Assembly (NCBI RefSeq): GCF_016801025.1
Contig: NZ_CP068983.1
Coordinates: 3,092,501-3,156,500, forward strand
DNA length: 64,000 bases
Direction of reading: 5' to 3'
DNA from: Paradevosia shaoguanensis
GTDB lineage: Bacteria; Pseudomonadota; Alphaproteobacteria; Rhizobiales; Devosiaceae
Made by a program: the position numbers and the translations under genes. Below are positions 17,261 through 30,259 of the stretch, in pieces (position 1 is the first letter of the stretch; each line of letters begins with the position of its first letter). The notes under the pieces were generated by a model, which was given only the letters and a program-made list of their open reading frames with translations, was not told the DNA's origin and did no database searches.

Positions 17261-19456
17261 GTGGCTAAGGCGAGTTGGCAGGCGGACCCGAAGGACGTCG
17301 AGGCGGTCGTCAATGGCACGCATAGGGATCCGTTCGGTTTCCTGGGCCTGCAGCGCATCGGCGAAGATTGGGTGCTGCGCACCTTCATTCCGCATGCAGA
17401 GACCGTGCATGCCTTCACCCTCGACGGCAAGGAACTGGGGGCGCTGACGCCCCGGCATCCGGCTGGTTTCTTCGAGGGGCGGGTCGATATCGACAAGCGC
17501 GGACCCATCCGCTACCACGCCCGCAATACGGGCGGGGAATGGGACGTCTACGATCCCTATAGCTTCGGTCCCGTGCTCGGACCGATGGACGACTACTACA
17601 TCGCCGAAGGCAGCCACCTGCGGCTCTTCGACAAACTGGGCGCCCACGAGATGGAGTTCGAGGGCATCCACGGCACGCATTTCGCGGTCTGGGCGCCCAA
17701 TGCCCAGCGCGTGAGCGTGGTCGGCCCGTTCAACGATTGGGACGGCCGGCGCAACCCGATGCGCTGCCGGTTCGATACCGGCATCTGGGAAGTGTTCATC
17801 CCGGTGCTGGGGACGGGAACGCTCTACAAATACGAGATCGTGGGCAAGGACGGGGAGCTCGTGCCGCTCAAGTCCGATCCCTTTGCGCGGCAATCGGAAA
17901 TGCGGCCGGCAACGGCCTCGGTCGTGCCCGATCCGACGCCCTTCACCTGGTCCGATGCCGAGTACATGGAGGAGCGCCGCAAGAAGGATTGGCGGCGCGA
18001 GCCTATGTCCATCTACGAGGTGCATCTGGGTTCATGGCGCCGGCGGCCGGATGGCGGCTTCCTGACCTATGACCAGCTTGCCGAGCAGCTCGTGCCTTAT
18101 GTGGCCGACATGGGCTACACCCATATCGAGATGCTGCCGGTCAGCGAGCACCCGTTCGATCCTTCATGGGGCTACCAGCCGATCGGGCTCTATGCGCCGA
18201 CCTCGCGCTTCGGCGATCCGGCCGGGTTCGCGCGGTTGGTCAATGCTGCGCACGAAGCCGGGCTCGGGGTAATCCTCGACTGGGTGCCGGCGCACTTCCC
18301 GACCGACGAGCACGGGCTTGCCCGGTTCGATGGAACCGCGCTCTACGAGCACCTTGATCCGCGCAAGGGCTACCACCCGGACTGGAACACGGCGATCTAC
18401 AATTTTGGGCGCAAGGAGGTGGTGAGCTACCTCGTCAACAACGCGCTCTACTGGCTCGAATATTTCCACATCGACGGGCTGCGCGTGGATGCCGTGGCCT
18501 CGATGCTCTATCTCGATTATTCGCGCCGCGCCGGGGAATGGATACCCAACAAGCATGGCGGCAACGAGAACCTGGAAGCCATCGAGTTCATCAAGCGGGT
18601 GAACAAGGAGGCCTACCGGCTCCATCCCGGCACGTTCATGATCGCCGAGGAATCGACTGCCTGGCCGGGCGTCAGCCATCCGGTGCATACTGGCGGGCTG
18701 GGCTTCGGGTTCAAGTGGAACATGGGGTTCATGAACGACACCCTGCGGTACATGAGCCGGGAGGCCATTCACCGCAAGTTCCACCACAACGACATGACCT
18801 TCGGGCTCATCTACGCCTTCTCGGAAAACTTCGTGCTGCCGCTCAGCCACGACGAGGTCGTGCACGGGAAGGGCTCGCTGCTCAACAAGATGCCGGGCGA
18901 CGACTGGCAGCAATTCGCGGCTCTGCGGGCCTACTACGCCTTCATGTGGGGACACCCGGGCAAGAAGCTGCTGTTCATGGGCCAGGAGTTCGCCCAGCGC
19001 GACGAGTGGGACGAGAGCAAAGCGCTCGATTGGTGGTTGCTCGATGCCAGCATGCATGAGGGCGTGCGGCGGCTGATCGGGGACCTCAACGGCGCCTATC
19101 GCGAACTGCCCGCGCTCCATGCGCGCGACTGCGAGCCGGAAGGCTTCGAATGGATCATCGGAAACGACTACCAGAATTCGGTTCTGGCCTGGACGCGGCG
19201 TGCGCCAGGCGAGGACCCGGTAGTGGTGATCTCAAACTTCACGCCAGTGCCACGGGAGAATTATAGCCTGCCAATGCCGCAGGCCGGACGGTGGGTTGAA
19301 CGGGTCAACACCGATGCCGGCTGGTATGGCGGATCGAACAAAGGGAACCAGGGCGCGATCATCGCGCAGAAGAATTCCGGTGACGGGTGGCCCGCTACGG
19401 CAAAGGTCTACCTGCCGCCTCTCGCTACACTGATCTTGAAATACGACCCGGAGTAA
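17261..19456 (+). CDS. glgB: 1,4-alpha-glucan branching enzyme
   Basis: Creates alpha-1,6 branches in glycogen. 731 residues: an N-terminal module (~10-100), CBM48 (~125-225, starting HFAVWAPNAQRVSVVG), and a GH13 catalytic barrel. Catalytic motifs are DGLRVDAVASML (nucleophile Asp ~405), MIAEESTAWPG (acid/base Glu ~462) and LSHDEVVHGKGS (~527). GTG at 17261, with GGGGGCGAG upstream, is chosen as it follows the glgP stop by 5 bp; an upstream in-frame extension would overlap glgP. Translationally close to both neighbours. Confidence 0.95.
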   Translation: MAKASWQADPKDVEAVVNGTHRDPFGFLGLQRIGEDWVLRTFIPHAETVHAFTLDGKELGALTPRHPAGFFEGRVDIDKRGPIRYHARNTGGEWDVYDPYSFGPVLGPMDDYYIAEGSHLRLFDKLGAHEMEFEGIHGTHFAVWAPNAQRVSVVGPFNDWDGRRNPMRCRFDTGIWEVFIPVLGTGTLYKYEIVGKDGELVPLKSDPFARQSEMRPATASVVPDPTPFTWSDAEYMEERRKKDWRREPMSIYEVHLGSWRRRPDGGFLTYDQLAEQLVPYVADMGYTHIEMLPVSEHPFDPSWGYQPIGLYAPTSRFGDPAGFARLVNAAHEAGLGVILDWVPAHFPTDEHGLARFDGTALYEHLDPRKGYHPDWNTAIYNFGRKEVVSYLVNNALYWLEYFHIDGLRVDAVASMLYLDYSRRAGEWIPNKHGGNENLEAIEFIKRVNKEAYRLHPGTFMIAEESTAWPGVSHPVHTGGLGFGFKWNMGFMNDTLRYMSREAIHRKFHHNDMTFGLIYAFSENFVLPLSHDEVVHGKGSLLNKMPGDDWQQFAALRAYYAFMWGHPGKKLLFMGQEFAQRDEWDESKALDWWLLDASMHEGVRRLIGDLNGAYRELPALHARDCEPEGFEWIIGNDYQNSVLAWTRRAPGEDPVVVISNFTPVPRENYSLPMPQAGRWVERVNTDAGWYGGSNKGNQGAIIAQKNSGDGWPATAKVYLPPLATLILKYDPE

Positions 19457-19481
19457 TCCGGGCTTCGGGAGGGCTTGAGAT

Positions 19482-20749
19482 ATGGCTGATTATCGGACCC
19501 CATCGCCTCTGGCACGCGAGGCAATGGCCTATGTCCTGGCCGGGGGGCGCGGCACCCGGCTGATGGAATTGACGGACCGGCGGGCCAAGCCGGCCGTCTA
19601 TTTCGGCGGCAAGTCGCGCATCATCGACTTTGCGCTCTCCAACGCCCTCAACTCGGGCATCCGCCGCATTTCGGTGGCGACGCAGTACCAGGCGCACAGC
19701 CTCATCAGGCACCTGTCGCGCGGCTGGAACTTCCTGCGGCCCGAGCGTAACGAGAGCTTCGACGTCCTGCCGGCCAGCCAGCGCGTGTCGGAAGACATGT
19801 GGTATGCGGGCACGGCCGACGCCGTCTACCAGAACATGGACATCATCGAGGATTACGGCGCGCGCTACATCGTGGTGCTGGCGGGCGACCATATCTACAA
19901 GATGGACTACGAAATCATGCTCCGCCAGCACGTGGATACGGGCGCGGACGTGACCATCGGGTGCCTTGAGGTGCCGCGCATGGAAGCCTCAGGCTTTGGC
20001 GTGATGGCCGTGGACGGGCGCGATCGGGTGGTCAATTTCATCGAGAAGCCGAAAGACCCGCCGGGCATTCCCGATCGACCCGACCTGGCGCTCGCCTCCA
20101 TGGGCATCTATGTCTTCGAGACCCGGTTCCTCATGGAGCAGTTGCGGCGCGATGCGGCGACCGAGGGGTCGAGCCGTGATTTCGGCAAGGACATCATTCC
20201 CTACATCGTCAAGAACGGCACTGCCTGGGCGCACCGCTTCACGCGCTCCTGCGTCCGTTCCTCCAAGGAGGACGTGGCCTATTGGCGCGACGTCGGGACG
20301 GTGGACGCCTATTGGAAGGCCAATATCGACCTGACGGACGTCGTGCCCCAGCTCGACCTCTACGACCGCGACTGGCCGATCTGGACCTATGCGGAGATCA
20401 CCCCGCCCGCCAAGTTCGTCCATGATGTGGACGGAAGGCGCGGCTCGGCGGTGTCCTCGCTGGTTTCGGGCGACTGCATCGTCTCGGGCGGCATGCTGCA
20501 TCGCACGCTGCTCTCGACCGGCGCGCGGGTGCACTCCTATTCCGAGCTCAACGAGGCGGTGGTGCTGCCCTATTGCCAGATCGGGCGGGGCGCGCGGTTG
20601 CGCAAGGTCGTCATCGACCGCGGCGTGCAGATCCCGGACGGGCTGGTCGTGGGCGAGGACCCGGAATTCGATGCGCGCTGGTTCAGGCGCACGGAAGAGG
20701 GCGTGACGCTCATCACCCAGCCGATGATCGACAAGTATCTGGCGGGCCG

Positions 20750-20753
<4 letters not shown>
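19482..20753 (+). CDS. glgC: Glucose-1-phosphate adenylyltransferase (ADP-glucose pyrophosphorylase)
   Basis: Makes ADP-glucose from glucose 1-phosphate and ATP, the committed step of bacterial glycogen synthesis. 423 residues; nucleotide loop [20 protein letters not shown] (residues ~18-37), [24 protein letters not shown] (~130) and FIEKPKDPP (~187) are diagnostic, and the C-terminal left-handed helix half ends with [10 protein letters not shown]. Regulation by fructose 6-phosphate or pyruvate is usual in alphaproteobacteria but not visible here. ATG at 19482, 25 bp after glgB; its TGA overlaps the glgA ATG (ATGA). Confidence 0.96.
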
Positions 20754-23825
<3,072 letters not shown>

Positions 23826-23838
23826 GGATCCTACCGAC

Positions 23839-25869
23839 GTGAAGCCCACGCTCGTTCCCCATGGCGGGAGCGCCGAACATCTTGGCGCCACCGTCACCGC
23901 CGAAGGCGTCAACTTCGCCGTCTATTCGGAGACCGCCTCGGCGCTCTTCGTCTCGCTCTATGACGAGCTAGACAAGGAGATCGCCCGGTTCGAGCTCGAC
24001 GGGCATGAGGACAATATCCATTTCGGCCTCGTGGCTGGGATCGGGGCGGGGACCAAGTACGGCTTCCGTGCCGATGGTCCCTACGATCCGGCGCAAGCCT
24101 ATTTCTTCGATCCGAACAAGCTGCTGGTCGACCCCTATGCCCGGCGGCTCGACCGGCCCTTCGTGCGCAGCCCGCGCCTGAGGCTGCCGCGCGAGGACGC
24201 GGTCGATACCGCGCCGTTGGTGCCCAAGGCGATCGTGGTCGGCAAGACCTCCGAGCCGGCGACGCCGCGGCGCAAGCAGCCGGGATTGTTCTATGAACTC
24301 AACGTGCGCGGCTACACCATGCGCCACCCCAGCGTGCAGGGCGCGCTGCGGGGGACGATAGCGGGGCTGACGACGCACCAGATCATCGACCACCTGCATT
24401 ACCTTGGGGTGGACACGGTCGAGCTCATGCCGATCGCGGCGTTCATCGACGATGCACACCTGCCGATCCTGGGGCTCACCAATGCCTGGGGCTACAACCC
24501 CGTGACCTATTTTGCGCCGGACCCGCGCCTCGCGCCGCGCGGTATCCAGGAACTGCGCAACATGACCGACCTCTACCGCAAGAACGGTATCTCGGTGATC
24601 CTGGACGTGGTCTACAACCATACCGGGGAAGGCGACGATCAGGGGCCGGTGCTCAGTCTCAAGGGGCTCGATGCACGCAGCTATTATCGGTTTGTCGAGG
24701 CTGACGGGCAGCAGGTGCTGGTCAACGACACCGGCACTGGCAACACGCTGCGCTGCGACCATCCGGCGACGCAGCGGCTGGTGATCGAGAGTTTGCGTTA
24801 CTGGATCGAGGTGGGCGGGGTCTCGGGCTTCCGCTTCGACCTGGCGCCGGTACTGGGGCGTGAACCCGGGTTCAACCCGAACGCCCAGATGTTGCAGATG
24901 ATCAAAGGCGATCCCCTGCTCTCGAAGGCCATCCTCGTGGCGGAACCGTGGGACCCAGGTCCGGGCGGGTATCAGCTCGGGCAGTTCGGCAAGGAATTCC
25001 GGGAGTGGAACGACACCTATCGCGATGACGTCCGCAGCTTCTGGCGAGGGGACGACAACCGGATAGGCGCGCTGGCAGGCAAGGTGTCGGGTTCGGCCGA
25101 GATCTTCAACTTCGCGGGGCGCAAGCCATCGGCGGGGGTGAACCTGCTGGCGGTGCACGACGGGTTCACGCTGGCGGATCTCGTCTCCTATGCCGAAAAG
25201 CACAACGAGGCCAATGGCGAGGAAAACCGGGACGGGCACAACAATAACGCGTCGTGGAACAATGGCGCGGAAGGTCCGACCGACGACGAGGCGATCATCG
25301 CGGCGCGCAAGCGCGACGTGCGGGCGCTGCTGGCGACGCTCTTCGTGTCGCGCGGCTCGCTGCTGCTGCAACAGGGCGACGAGCTGGGGCGGTCGCAGCA
25401 GGGCAACAACAACGCCTATGCGCAGGACAACGAGATCACCTGGCTCGACTTCGAGAACGCCGATGGCGTGCTGGTCGACTATGTGGCGGCGCTCCACAAT
25501 TTCAGGAAGGCGCATCCGGCGCTGACCAATGACCATTTCCTCACCGGCCAGGAGCGGCACGGGGTGCGCGACGTGGTGTGGCTGCATCCGGATGGGCGCG
25601 AGATGAACGAGGGCGACTGGAACGCGGTGGGGGCGAGCGTGCTGGGCATGCAGCTCAACATCGCGGGCGACCAGGTGCTGGTCTGGTTCAATCGCAAGGC
25701 CGAGGCGCAGGAGGCCAGGCTGCCGGAAGGCGAGTGGGCGGTGGGGCTGGTTTCGGACGACCAGGTGGAGGTGACGGTGGCCGAAGGCAAGACCGTGCTG
25801 CCGCCGCGCTCGGTGCTGGCGCTGGTGCGTCCACCGGAAGGCCAAGTGGACAGCAACCCGCAGGAATGA
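23839..25869 (+). CDS. glgX: Glycogen debranching enzyme GlgX
   Basis: GH13_11 isoamylase-type enzyme cleaving alpha-1,6 branches left after phosphorylase action. 676 residues: CBM48 at the N-terminus (GVNFAVYSETASALFVSLYD), then the catalytic barrel with DVVYNHTGEGD (~255), GFRFDLAPVLGR (nucleophile Asp ~332) and LVAEPWDPGPGGYQLG (acid/base Glu ~366), and the typical NRDGHNNNASWNNGAEGPTDD in pieces near 455-475. GTG at 23839 is preferred: upstream in-frame sequence would be inside pgm. Sixth gene of the glycogen cluster, slightly shorter than enterobacterial homologues because of the C-terminal domain. Confidence 0.93.
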   Translation: MKPTLVPHGGSAEHLGATVTAEGVNFAVYSETASALFVSLYDELDKEIARFELDGHEDNIHFGLVAGIGAGTKYGFRADGPYDPAQAYFFDPNKLLVDPYARRLDRPFVRSPRLRLPREDAVDTAPLVPKAIVVGKTSEPATPRRKQPGLFYELNVRGYTMRHPSVQGALRGTIAGLTTHQIIDHLHYLGVDTVELMPIAAFIDDAHLPILGLTNAWGYNPVTYFAPDPRLAPRGIQELRNMTDLYRKNGISVILDVVYNHTGEGDDQGPVLSLKGLDARSYYRFVEADGQQVLVNDTGTGNTLRCDHPATQRLVIESLRYWIEVGGVSGFRFDLAPVLGREPGFNPNAQMLQMIKGDPLLSKAILVAEPWDPGPGGYQLGQFGKEFREWNDTYRDDVRSFWRGDDNRIGALAGKVSGSAEIFNFAGRKPSAGVNLLAVHDGFTLADLVSYAEKHNEANGEENRDGHNNNASWNNGAEGPTDDEAIIAARKRDVRALLATLFVSRGSLLLQQGDELGRSQQGNNNAYAQDNEITWLDFENADGVLVDYVAALHNFRKAHPALTNDHFLTGQERHGVRDVVWLHPDGREMNEGDWNAVGASVLGMQLNIAGDQVLVWFNRKAEAQEARLPEGEWAVGLVSDDQVEVTVAEGKTVLPPRSVLALVRPPEGQVDSNPQE

Positions 25870-25905
25870 CACGCTGATTGCCCGACGCACGGAGGCGAGA
25901 CCCAC

Positions 25906-26646
25906 GTGTTGATTGCGCAGATCAGCGATATCCATGCCTTCGAGGGCGCCGCCTCCCTGGTGACGCTCGACCACGCGATGTTGTGGCTGGGCGGGTTGCG
26001 GCCGGATGCGGTGGTGATCAGCGGGGATATCTCCAACAAGCCGCATGAGCGTGGCTACGAGCTGGTGAAGGCTGCCTTTGCCGGGCTGCGGTTTCCGATC
26101 TTCATGGTGCCGGGCAATGTCGATGACCGGGCGGCGATGCGGAAAGCGTTTCCGGAACACGATTACTGGCCCGACGAGGGGCCAATGAATTTCTGCCACG
26201 AGTTTGACCAGGGCGTGCGGCTGATCGGGCTGGACGTGACGGTGCCGGGCGCAGTGCATGGGGATGCGGGGCCGCATCTCGACTGGCTCGCCGAGCAGCT
26301 CAATGCCGGCGATACCGCGCCGACGATCATCATGATGCACCAGAACGCCTTCGCGACCGGGATGAGCGCGTTCGACCGGAACATGTGCCGGAACGCGGAG
26401 GGCTTCGCCAGGGTGCTGGCGGAGGCGAGCGACCCGGTGGCGGGGGTGGTCTGCGGGCATGGGCACAGGCCGATGTTCGCGCGGATCGGGCAGGTGCCGG
26501 CGCTGATGTGTCCGTCGCTGACGCGGGTCAATCCCCTGATCATCGATGGACGCGGGGAGCCGGCCAGCGTCGACCCACCGGGGCTGATGGTCCACGCGTT
26601 CAACGCGGACGGGCTGGTGAGCCATGTGGTGTCGCTGGCGATCTAG
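25906..26646 (+). CDS. Calcineurin-like metallophosphoesterase (CpdA/class III PDE-like)
   Basis: A 246-residue two-metal phosphoesterase. Motifs in order: QISDIHAF (D-x-H), VVISGDISNKP (GD), MVPGNVDDR (in place of GNHD), IIMMHQNAF (H) and VCGHGHRPM (GHxH). The layout resembles cAMP phosphodiesterase CpdA and related small enzymes; the His of the GNHD box is Val here, so catalytic efficiency or substrate may differ. GTG at 25906 follows GGAGGCGAG. It lies 36 bp after glgX and may be co-transcribed with the glycogen genes, but a metabolic link is speculative. Confidence 0.85.
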   Translation: MLIAQISDIHAFEGAASLVTLDHAMLWLGGLRPDAVVISGDISNKPHERGYELVKAAFAGLRFPIFMVPGNVDDRAAMRKAFPEHDYWPDEGPMNFCHEFDQGVRLIGLDVTVPGAVHGDAGPHLDWLAEQLNAGDTAPTIIMMHQNAFATGMSAFDRNMCRNAEGFARVLAEASDPVAGVVCGHGHRPMFARIGQVPALMCPSLTRVNPLIIDGRGEPASVDPPGLMVHAFNADGLVSHVVSLAI

Positions 26647-27276
26647 TGCGTTTTTTTAAGTGTTTTGAATGACGTTTCTCCAGTAAGTCTTTGATTTATA
26701 TGATGTTGAATGGGATTCAGGGGCCGCAAATCGTTAAATTTTGAATGAATTTCGGGGCATCTTTGGCGATGTTTCGTGGATTTTGCGGGGTTTTGGACTG
26801 CTTTTGAGGACTGTTTTCGAGGGTGTCTCCGACGTGCCTGAATTGACGGGGTGAGCAGGGGCTCAGGGATTGTAGCCTGGCTTCAGGGAGCGGGGACAAG
26901 TTGGCTGCCCTTCTTGCGATCCGGGATTGATCCGTACGATTCAGAAACAATTTCGACGTTTGGCGGGAAGCAACACTGAAGCGTCGGACAGGCACGGAGC
27001 GCCTGAAGCCCGCCAGCCTCACGAATGCGTGAGATTTCTTAGGGTTTGGGGCAGGTTTGCCACAGTTGAGGGTCTCAGATTGCGGCAATCATGGCCGTAT
27101 TTGGACACGTTCCAAAAGACGCAAATCCGACGTTATTGTGTCTTGAACATTTCTAAATGTTTCCGAAATTCCGCCCATGAGCGGGTGCTTCATACAGCCC
27201 GTCGACGGTGCTTCGCCGACGACCGCCTGGCATAAGCCGACGGCCAATCTCCAAGAAACGTCTTTCGGAGTTTGAA
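26647..27276 (+). other. Long AT-richer intergenic region
   Basis: 630 bp with no gene I can support; the frames that stay open have no family signature. Base composition is clearly lower in GC than neighbouring genes. It holds copy 2 of repeat family 2 (26726-26796) and probably the promoter of the small EF-hand gene. It could contain a small RNA; nothing more can be said. Confidence 0.5.
26726..26796 (+). repeat. Dispersed intergenic repeat family 2, copy 2
   Basis: Plus-strand order GCAAATCGTTAAATTTTGA, then AATTTCGGGGCATCTTTGGC and TTTTGCGGGGTTTTGG; the same blocks occur in reverse complement at 10123-10182. Both copies are intergenic. Confidence 0.75.
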
Positions 27277-27522
27277 ATGAAATCCCTTCTCAAGATCTCT
27301 GCTGCCCTCCTCATCGCGGCTGTCCCGGTGACGGCGTTCGCTGCGGCCCCGGCTCTCGACTATGCCAAGATCGACACCGCCAAGTCCGGCAAGATCACCG
27401 AAGCCCAGCTCAAGGCCGTCTATCCGAAGCTGACCGACGATCAGTTCAAGAAGGCCGACGCCGACCATGACGGCACCCTGTCGAAGACCGAATTCGACGC
27501 CTGGATGAAGACCCTGGCCTAA
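27277..27522 (+). CDS. Small secreted EF-hand protein
   Basis: An 81-residue protein with a signal peptide (hydrophobic stretch LLKISAALLIAAVPVTAFA, cleavage after AFA) and one canonical EF-hand loop, DADHDGTLSKTEF, near residues 61-73; DTAKSGKITEAQL at ~33-45 is a degenerate partner loop lacking several Ca ligands. A periplasmic calcium-binding role is likely; a target is unknown. ATG at 27277 preceded by CGGAG. The next gene, 85 bp downstream, is also a small periplasmic protein. Confidence 0.85.
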   Translation: MKSLLKISAALLIAAVPVTAFAAAPALDYAKIDTAKSGKITEAQLKAVYPKLTDDQFKKADADHDGTLSKTEFDAWMKTLA

Positions 27523-27607
27523 CGGCACGTTTCCGCCGGGTGGGGCCGTGTTGCCCCCATCCTGGCCCCGCCCTGGCGGAACGGTTCAGTTTCCTACGGA
27601 GCTTAAG

Positions 27608-28012
27608 ATGATCAATATCAGCAAGCTTGCCACTGCACTTGTTCTTGCAGCGGTCGTCGCGGTGCCGGCGAGCGGTGCCTTTGCGGCAAGCGCCGCGTCA
27701 GCTCCGGCAAAGCCGGCGGCGATGAAGATGGCGCCGGTCACCGACCCCAGCGGCCTCGTCGGGCGGTGGAGTGCGGCAGACATTTCGGGGATCGACACCG
27801 CCAAGGCAGTCAAGATCGTCGATCTGCGCAAGGCCTATGGCGCCAAGGATCTCAAGATGATCGAGGCGGCCGCCAAGGCCGACAAGGCCGGAATCGCCAA
27901 GCTGCATACAGCGCTCAATGGCGACAGCAAGTTCAAGGCCTGGGCCAAGAAGAACCACGTCAGCCCCGCCCGCGTCGTCGGCGTATCGAACGGGGAAGTC
28001 GCGTTCCTTTAG
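27608..28012 (+). CDS. Small secreted protein of unknown function
   Basis: I do not recognise the family. 134 residues with a clear signal peptide (KLATALVLAAVVAVPASGAFAASA) followed by an Ala/Lys/Pro linker and a soluble domain of ~85 residues rich in Ala, Lys and Asp (IDTAKAVKIVDLRKAYGAKD region). No cysteine after the signal peptide. ATG at 27608 with ACGGAG upstream. Followed by a strong intrinsic terminator at 28034-28066 that also faces the end of the urease operon. Function unknown; periplasmic location is the only safe inference. Confidence 0.75.
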   Translation: MINISKLATALVLAAVVAVPASGAFAASAASAPAKPAAMKMAPVTDPSGLVGRWSAADISGIDTAKAVKIVDLRKAYGAKDLKMIEAAAKADKAGIAKLHTALNGDSKFKAWAKKNHVSPARVVGVSNGEVAFL

Positions 28013-28033
28013 AACCCTAGCTGAGATGAGGAG

Positions 28034-28066
28034 GCGCCGGATACTCCGCGGTATCCGGCGCTTTTT
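28034..28066 (+). terminator. Intrinsic terminator after the small secreted-protein gene
   Basis: Perfect 11-bp stem GCGCCGGATAC / GTATCCGGCGC with a 6-base loop and a T5 tail at 28062-28066. It abuts the ureG stop and may help separate the convergent units. Confidence 0.85.
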
Positions 28067-28699
28067 CTATTCCGCGGCGCGAGCCGGCTGCAGGCCGCCG
28101 GCATGCTCGATGAAGGCGATGATCTCATCGAGGCTTTCGCGACGAAGCAGGTCGGTGAAGACGTAGGGCCGGCCTTCACGCACTTTCTGCGTATCGCTTT
28201 CCATGACATCGAGGCTGGCGCCGACATAGGGCGCGAGGTCCGTATGGGTGACGACCAGCAGGTCGGACCGCGAAATGGCGGGGCCGCCCTTGCGCGGGAT
28301 TTTTTCGCCCTGGGCCACGGAGATCACGTAGATGGTGATGTCGGCAAGGTCGGGGGAGAAGGTGGCCGCCAGGTTGTCGCCGCCGGATTCGATGAGGATG
28401 ACATCGAGATCGGGGAATTTGCGATTGAGCTCGTCGATGGCCGCAAGGTTGAGAGAGGCGTCCTCGCGGATGGCTGTGTGCGGGCAGCCGCCGGTTTCGA
28501 CGCCGACGATGCGATCCTCGGAGATCGCCTGGACACGGGCGAGGATGAGGGCATCTTCCTTGGTGTAGATGTCGTTGGTGACGACGGCCATGGAATAGCG
28601 ATCACGCATGGCCTTGAGCAACATTTCGCAAAGGGTCGTCTTGCCGGAGCCGACCGGGCCACCGATGCCGACGCGAAGCGGGCCGTTCTGCGTGCTCAT
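28067..28699 (-). CDS. ureG: Urease accessory GTPase UreG
   Basis: SIMIBI-class GTPase that hydrolyses GTP to drive nickel insertion into urease, acting with UreE, UreF and UreD. 210 residues; P-loop [11 protein letters not shown] (residues ~13-23), [10 protein letters not shown], the nickel-site [13 protein letters not shown] (~67) and [15 protein letters not shown] are all present. Unlike some homologues it has no His-rich N-terminus; the His-rich store here is the UreE tail. ATG at 28699 overlaps the stop of the DUF3995 gene (ATGA). Last gene of the urease operon. Confidence 0.96.
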   Translation of the reverse strand: MSTQNGPLRVGIGGPVGSGKTTLCEMLLKAMRDRYSMAVVTNDIYTKEDALILARVQAISEDRIVGVETGGCPHTAIREDASLNLAAIDELNRKFPDLDVILIESGGDNLAATFSPDLADITIYVISVAQGEKIPRKGGPAISRSDLLVVTHTDLAPYVGASLDVMESDTQKVREGRPYVFTDLLRRESLDEIIAFIEHAGGLQPARAAE

Positions 28700-29127
28700 G
28701 CAAGCCTCATGAAAACCAGTGCGAAAAAGCCGGCCCCGACGAGCAGGCAAAGGGGAGAATAGACCCTGAAATCGTTGGTGCGGAAGGGCTCTTCCGGGGT
28801 CAGGCGCTGCCAGAAAGGCAGGTAGCCGACAATGCCGCGGCCGAGGAAGACGAGGCCGATAAGCGCGCCGATGAGGGTGGTCGTCGGGCCGCCACCGGTG
28901 TGATCGGCAAGGGCGAGCACGAAGAAGGCGGCGAGGAAGGTGAGGATGGCGACGCCCAGCGACATGTACCAGGGCGGCATGGTTTCAACGCCCGCGAAGC
29001 CGACCACGGTCTTTGCCAGGAGCTTGCGGTCGCGGATCGGCCAGGGGCGGTTGAAGGCCCACATGAAATGGGCCAGCGACACAGCCAGCAACGCGATGCA
29101 GACCAGCGAGGCGATGACCATGTTCAT
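28696..29127 (-). CDS. DUF3995-like membrane protein in urease operon
   Basis: A 143-residue inner-membrane protein with four hydrophobic segments (about 4-23, 53-75, 82-102, 121-140). The early [14 protein letters not shown] and [13 protein letters not shown]-type motifs fit DUF3995-like proteins, a family of unknown role; I am only fairly sure. It overlaps ureF by 4 bp upstream and ureG by 4 bp downstream, so it is translated as part of the urease message. A role in nickel or urea handling is possible from context only. Confidence 0.7.
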   Translation of the reverse strand: MNMVIASLVCIALLAVSLAHFMWAFNRPWPIRDRKLLAKTVVGFAGVETMPPWYMSLGVAILTFLAAFFVLALADHTGGGPTTTLIGALIGLVFLGRGIVGYLPFWQRLTPEEPFRTNDFRVYSPLCLLVGAGFFALVFMRLA

Positions 29128-29786
29128 GAGCGAAAAATCCGGGTGCCGAGGGTTTCGTGGCGCATCTGCGCGATGTCGGTGGCGTAGGCTATCGAGCCGA
29201 TATCCGCAAGGCTTGCCGCGACGGCCGTTGCAGCCAAGGCGGTGACGTGGGGTTCAAGCGCGGCGATGACGGCAAGGCCGGCGGTCTGGCCGAGCGGGAT
29301 GAGGCGGACGGCGACGGACACCTGGCTTTGCACGGCGGATGAGAGGAAGGCGATGATCGCATCCTCGACTGCGATGTCGTTGGCCGCGGCGCTGGCGCCC
29401 ACGGAGATCGGGTAGGGGCAGTTGGCAGGGAGGTTATCGAGAAGCGGGGAGGGCCAGGCACGGGCAGCGGCGAGGAAGGCGGTGCCGATGGCGAGGGTTT
29501 CCTGATGGCGCTCGCTCGATGGCGTCAGGGCGAGACAGAGATCGGCGAGTTCGCCGAGAGCGTGCGGATCGCCGACGGCGCGATGGGCGTGGGCGAGGAG
29601 GATGGCGTCGGTGCGCAGGCCGCCATGATGGAGATTGCCGTCTATCCAGACCCGGGTGGTGGCAGCGTCATGGACGGCGCGCTCGGCGATGGCGGTTTCC
29701 AGGCCGGCCGACCAGGCGAAGGCGCCCACCGGGAAGGCGGGCGACAGCCAGGTGAGGAGGCGTTGGAGCGCCTGGGGCGTCGTCAT
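29124..29786 (-). CDS. ureF: Urease accessory protein UreF
   Basis: All-alpha chaperone that bridges UreD and UreG in the urease activation complex. 220 residues beginning with the family signature [21 protein letters not shown] in pieces (residues ~9-29), with [11 protein letters not shown] and the [19 protein letters not shown] segment (~150-170) typical of UreF. ATG at 29786; its 5' end overlaps the ureE stop by 4 bp and its 3' end overlaps the DUF3995 gene. Confidence 0.93.
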   Translation of the reverse strand: MTTPQALQRLLTWLSPAFPVGAFAWSAGLETAIAERAVHDAATTRVWIDGNLHHGGLRTDAILLAHAHRAVGDPHALGELADLCLALTPSSERHQETLAIGTAFLAAARAWPSPLLDNLPANCPYPISVGASAAANDIAVEDAIIAFLSSAVQSQVSVAVRLIPLGQTAGLAVIAALEPHVTALAATAVAASLADIGSIAYATDIAQMRHETLGTRIFRS

Positions 29787-30259
29787 TTGCGGTAGAGGAG
29801 CGCGTGGCCCTGTGCGGAGCCGTGGCTGTGATCGTGATAGGCGCCGTGCTCGGGCGAGAAGGGCGCCTCGATTTCGCTGATGGTGGCGCCGAGGCCCTTG
29901 AGCATTTCGGCGATGACGTGGTCGCGGCGGATGAGGATGCGCGCTTCCTCGAGCTGGGCGGGCAGGTGGCGGTTGCCCAGGTGCCAGGCGAGGCGGACGA
30001 GATGCGTCCGGTCGCGGCCGCGGATTTCGTAGAGGCGTTCGTCTGCGGCAATGATGCCGACGAGGCGTCCGTCTTCGAGTTCGAGCGCATCCTTGTGGCT
30101 GAGCGTGATGGCGGCGGGAAAATCGATGAGGATTTCATCGCCGCCCATGAGGCGCAGCACCTTGCGGCGGAGACGCCGCTCGTCGGCTTCAAGGACGATG
30201 GTATCGTAGGGGGCGGATCTGACGTCCGCAGCAGGAATGTAGGCGTGGACGCGAAGCAT
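29783..30259 (-). CDS. ureE: Urease accessory nickel chaperone UreE
   Basis: Nickel metallochaperone of 158 residues delivering Ni to UreG. The N-terminal Hsp40-like domain ([19 protein letters not shown]) is followed by the C-terminal metal domain with [12 protein letters not shown] (~residue 95) and a His-rich tail, [15 protein letters not shown] (~138-152), that should bind nickel. The ATG at 30259 shares one base with the TGA of the preceding membrane-protein gene (TGATG). A longer upstream frame lies within that gene and is rejected. Confidence 0.93.
   Translation of the reverse strand: MLRVHAYIPAADVRSAPYDTIVLEADERRLRRKVLRLMGGDEILIDFPAAITLSHKDALELEDGRLVGIIAADERLYEIRGRDRTHLVRLAWHLGNRHLPAQLEEARILIRRDHVIAEMLKGLGATISEIEAPFSPEHGAYHDHSHGSAQGHALLYRK

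Noticed and set aside
23968-26625. Minus-strand frame of about 885 codons under glgX and the metallophosphoesterase
   Set aside because: Antisense shadow across two unrelated, well-supported genes.
26717-27235. Two open frames in the region between the metallophosphoesterase and EF-hand genes
   Set aside because: They cover the dispersed repeat, lack ribosome-binding sites and show no conserved motif.
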